Source: Temnothorax longispinosus (lineage: Eukaryota; Arthropoda; Insecta; Hymenoptera; Formicidae). Taken from it: DNA of 64,000 bases. Where the stretch lies: assembly GCF_030848805.1 (NCBI RefSeq), contig NW_027270080.1, forward strand, positions 1-64,000, in the 5' to 3' direction. The translations under genes and the position numbers were made by a program. Positions 63,850-64,000 of this stretch are shown here, piece by piece (position 1 is the stretch's first letter; the number at the start of each line of letters is the position of its first letter). Below the pieces are notes generated by a model, which ran no database searches, had not been told where the DNA came from, and saw only the letters and a list, made by a program, of their open reading frames with translations.

Positions 63850-63853
63850 ATAT

Positions 63854-64000
63854 CAAAATATTTTTATGTCAAAATATACATAATAAATAATAACTAAAAT
63901 TACAACATTCTATTAAATAACGATCGGTAAAAGAAAGACTTTGAAATGTATTAAAATACTACAAAAATGGGAAAGAAATTAAGGTAATTATTATAAATAT
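63854..64000. other. AT-rich end of window
   Basis: No feature is visible. Confidence 0.5.

Overview
The window looks like nuclear DNA of an arthropod, most likely an insect and quite possibly a hymenopteran. The evidence is an AT-rich, intron-bearing background studded with CpG-rich blocks that are not CpG-depleted, eukaryotic splice sites, long microsatellites, and nearly every class of animal transposable element (Copia, Gypsy, BEL/Pao, LINE, Penelope, P-like, PIF/Harbinger, Tnp2-type, hAT-like and many MITEs). No confident single-copy host gene was found. The genus cannot be read from this sequence.

Layout. 1-5.2 kb: AT-rich DNA with a 2.2-kb solo LTR (target duplication ATGT). 5.3-9.1 kb: a Copia element kept in one frame but carrying three stops and a lost protease Asp, cut by a LINE 3' end (9.07-9.9 kb). 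10-13.7 kb: 5' part of a BEL/Pao element with a repeat-rich leader and an intact gag. 13.7-28.5 kb: a nested, inverted complex. A Gypsy element with 1.83-kb LTRs (gypsy-1) is split into a left half on the minus strand (14587-19710) and a right half on the plus strand (24405-28213). Between them lies a second, CsRn1-like Gypsy (gypsy-2) whose 5' LTR was the target of gypsy-1. Each half of gypsy-1 abuts one of two inverted copies of a foldback-like element with minisatellite arms. Joining the distant flanks recovers an 8-bp target duplication and an uninterrupted pol frame, so an inversion between the two copies is the simplest history.

28.5-37.8 kb: a decayed P-element/THAP9-like transposase on the minus strand. 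Its exons join in frame across a 7-kb intron filled with MITEs, a minisatellite, a 5S rRNA-like fragment and a 3-kb element with 240-bp inverted ends. 38.1-38.8 kb: a Gypsy integrase fragment. 39-48 kb: AT-rich DNA with MITEs, a tRNA-like SINE head, a LINE 3' end, microsatellites, a hAT-like fragment, a Tnp2-type transposase fragment and a SWIM-finger fragment.

49.4-56.9 kb: a PIF/Harbinger pair (transposase on plus, MADF/BESS partner on minus), interrupted by a Penelope-like element with an intact 756-aa RT/GIY-YIG protein and by a 427-bp solo LTR. 57.4-62.0 kb: a BEL/Pao pol remnant with its 3' LTR. 62-64 kb: MITEs, two inverted Lys-rich fragments and another solo LTR (target duplication ATAT).

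The genes do not form a cellular pathway; the window is a layered record of insertion, excision and rearrangement. Apart from the Penelope ORF and the gypsy-1 ORFs (intact but separated), most coding sequence is decayed. The most notable system is the foldback-like element with 16-bp minisatellite arms.
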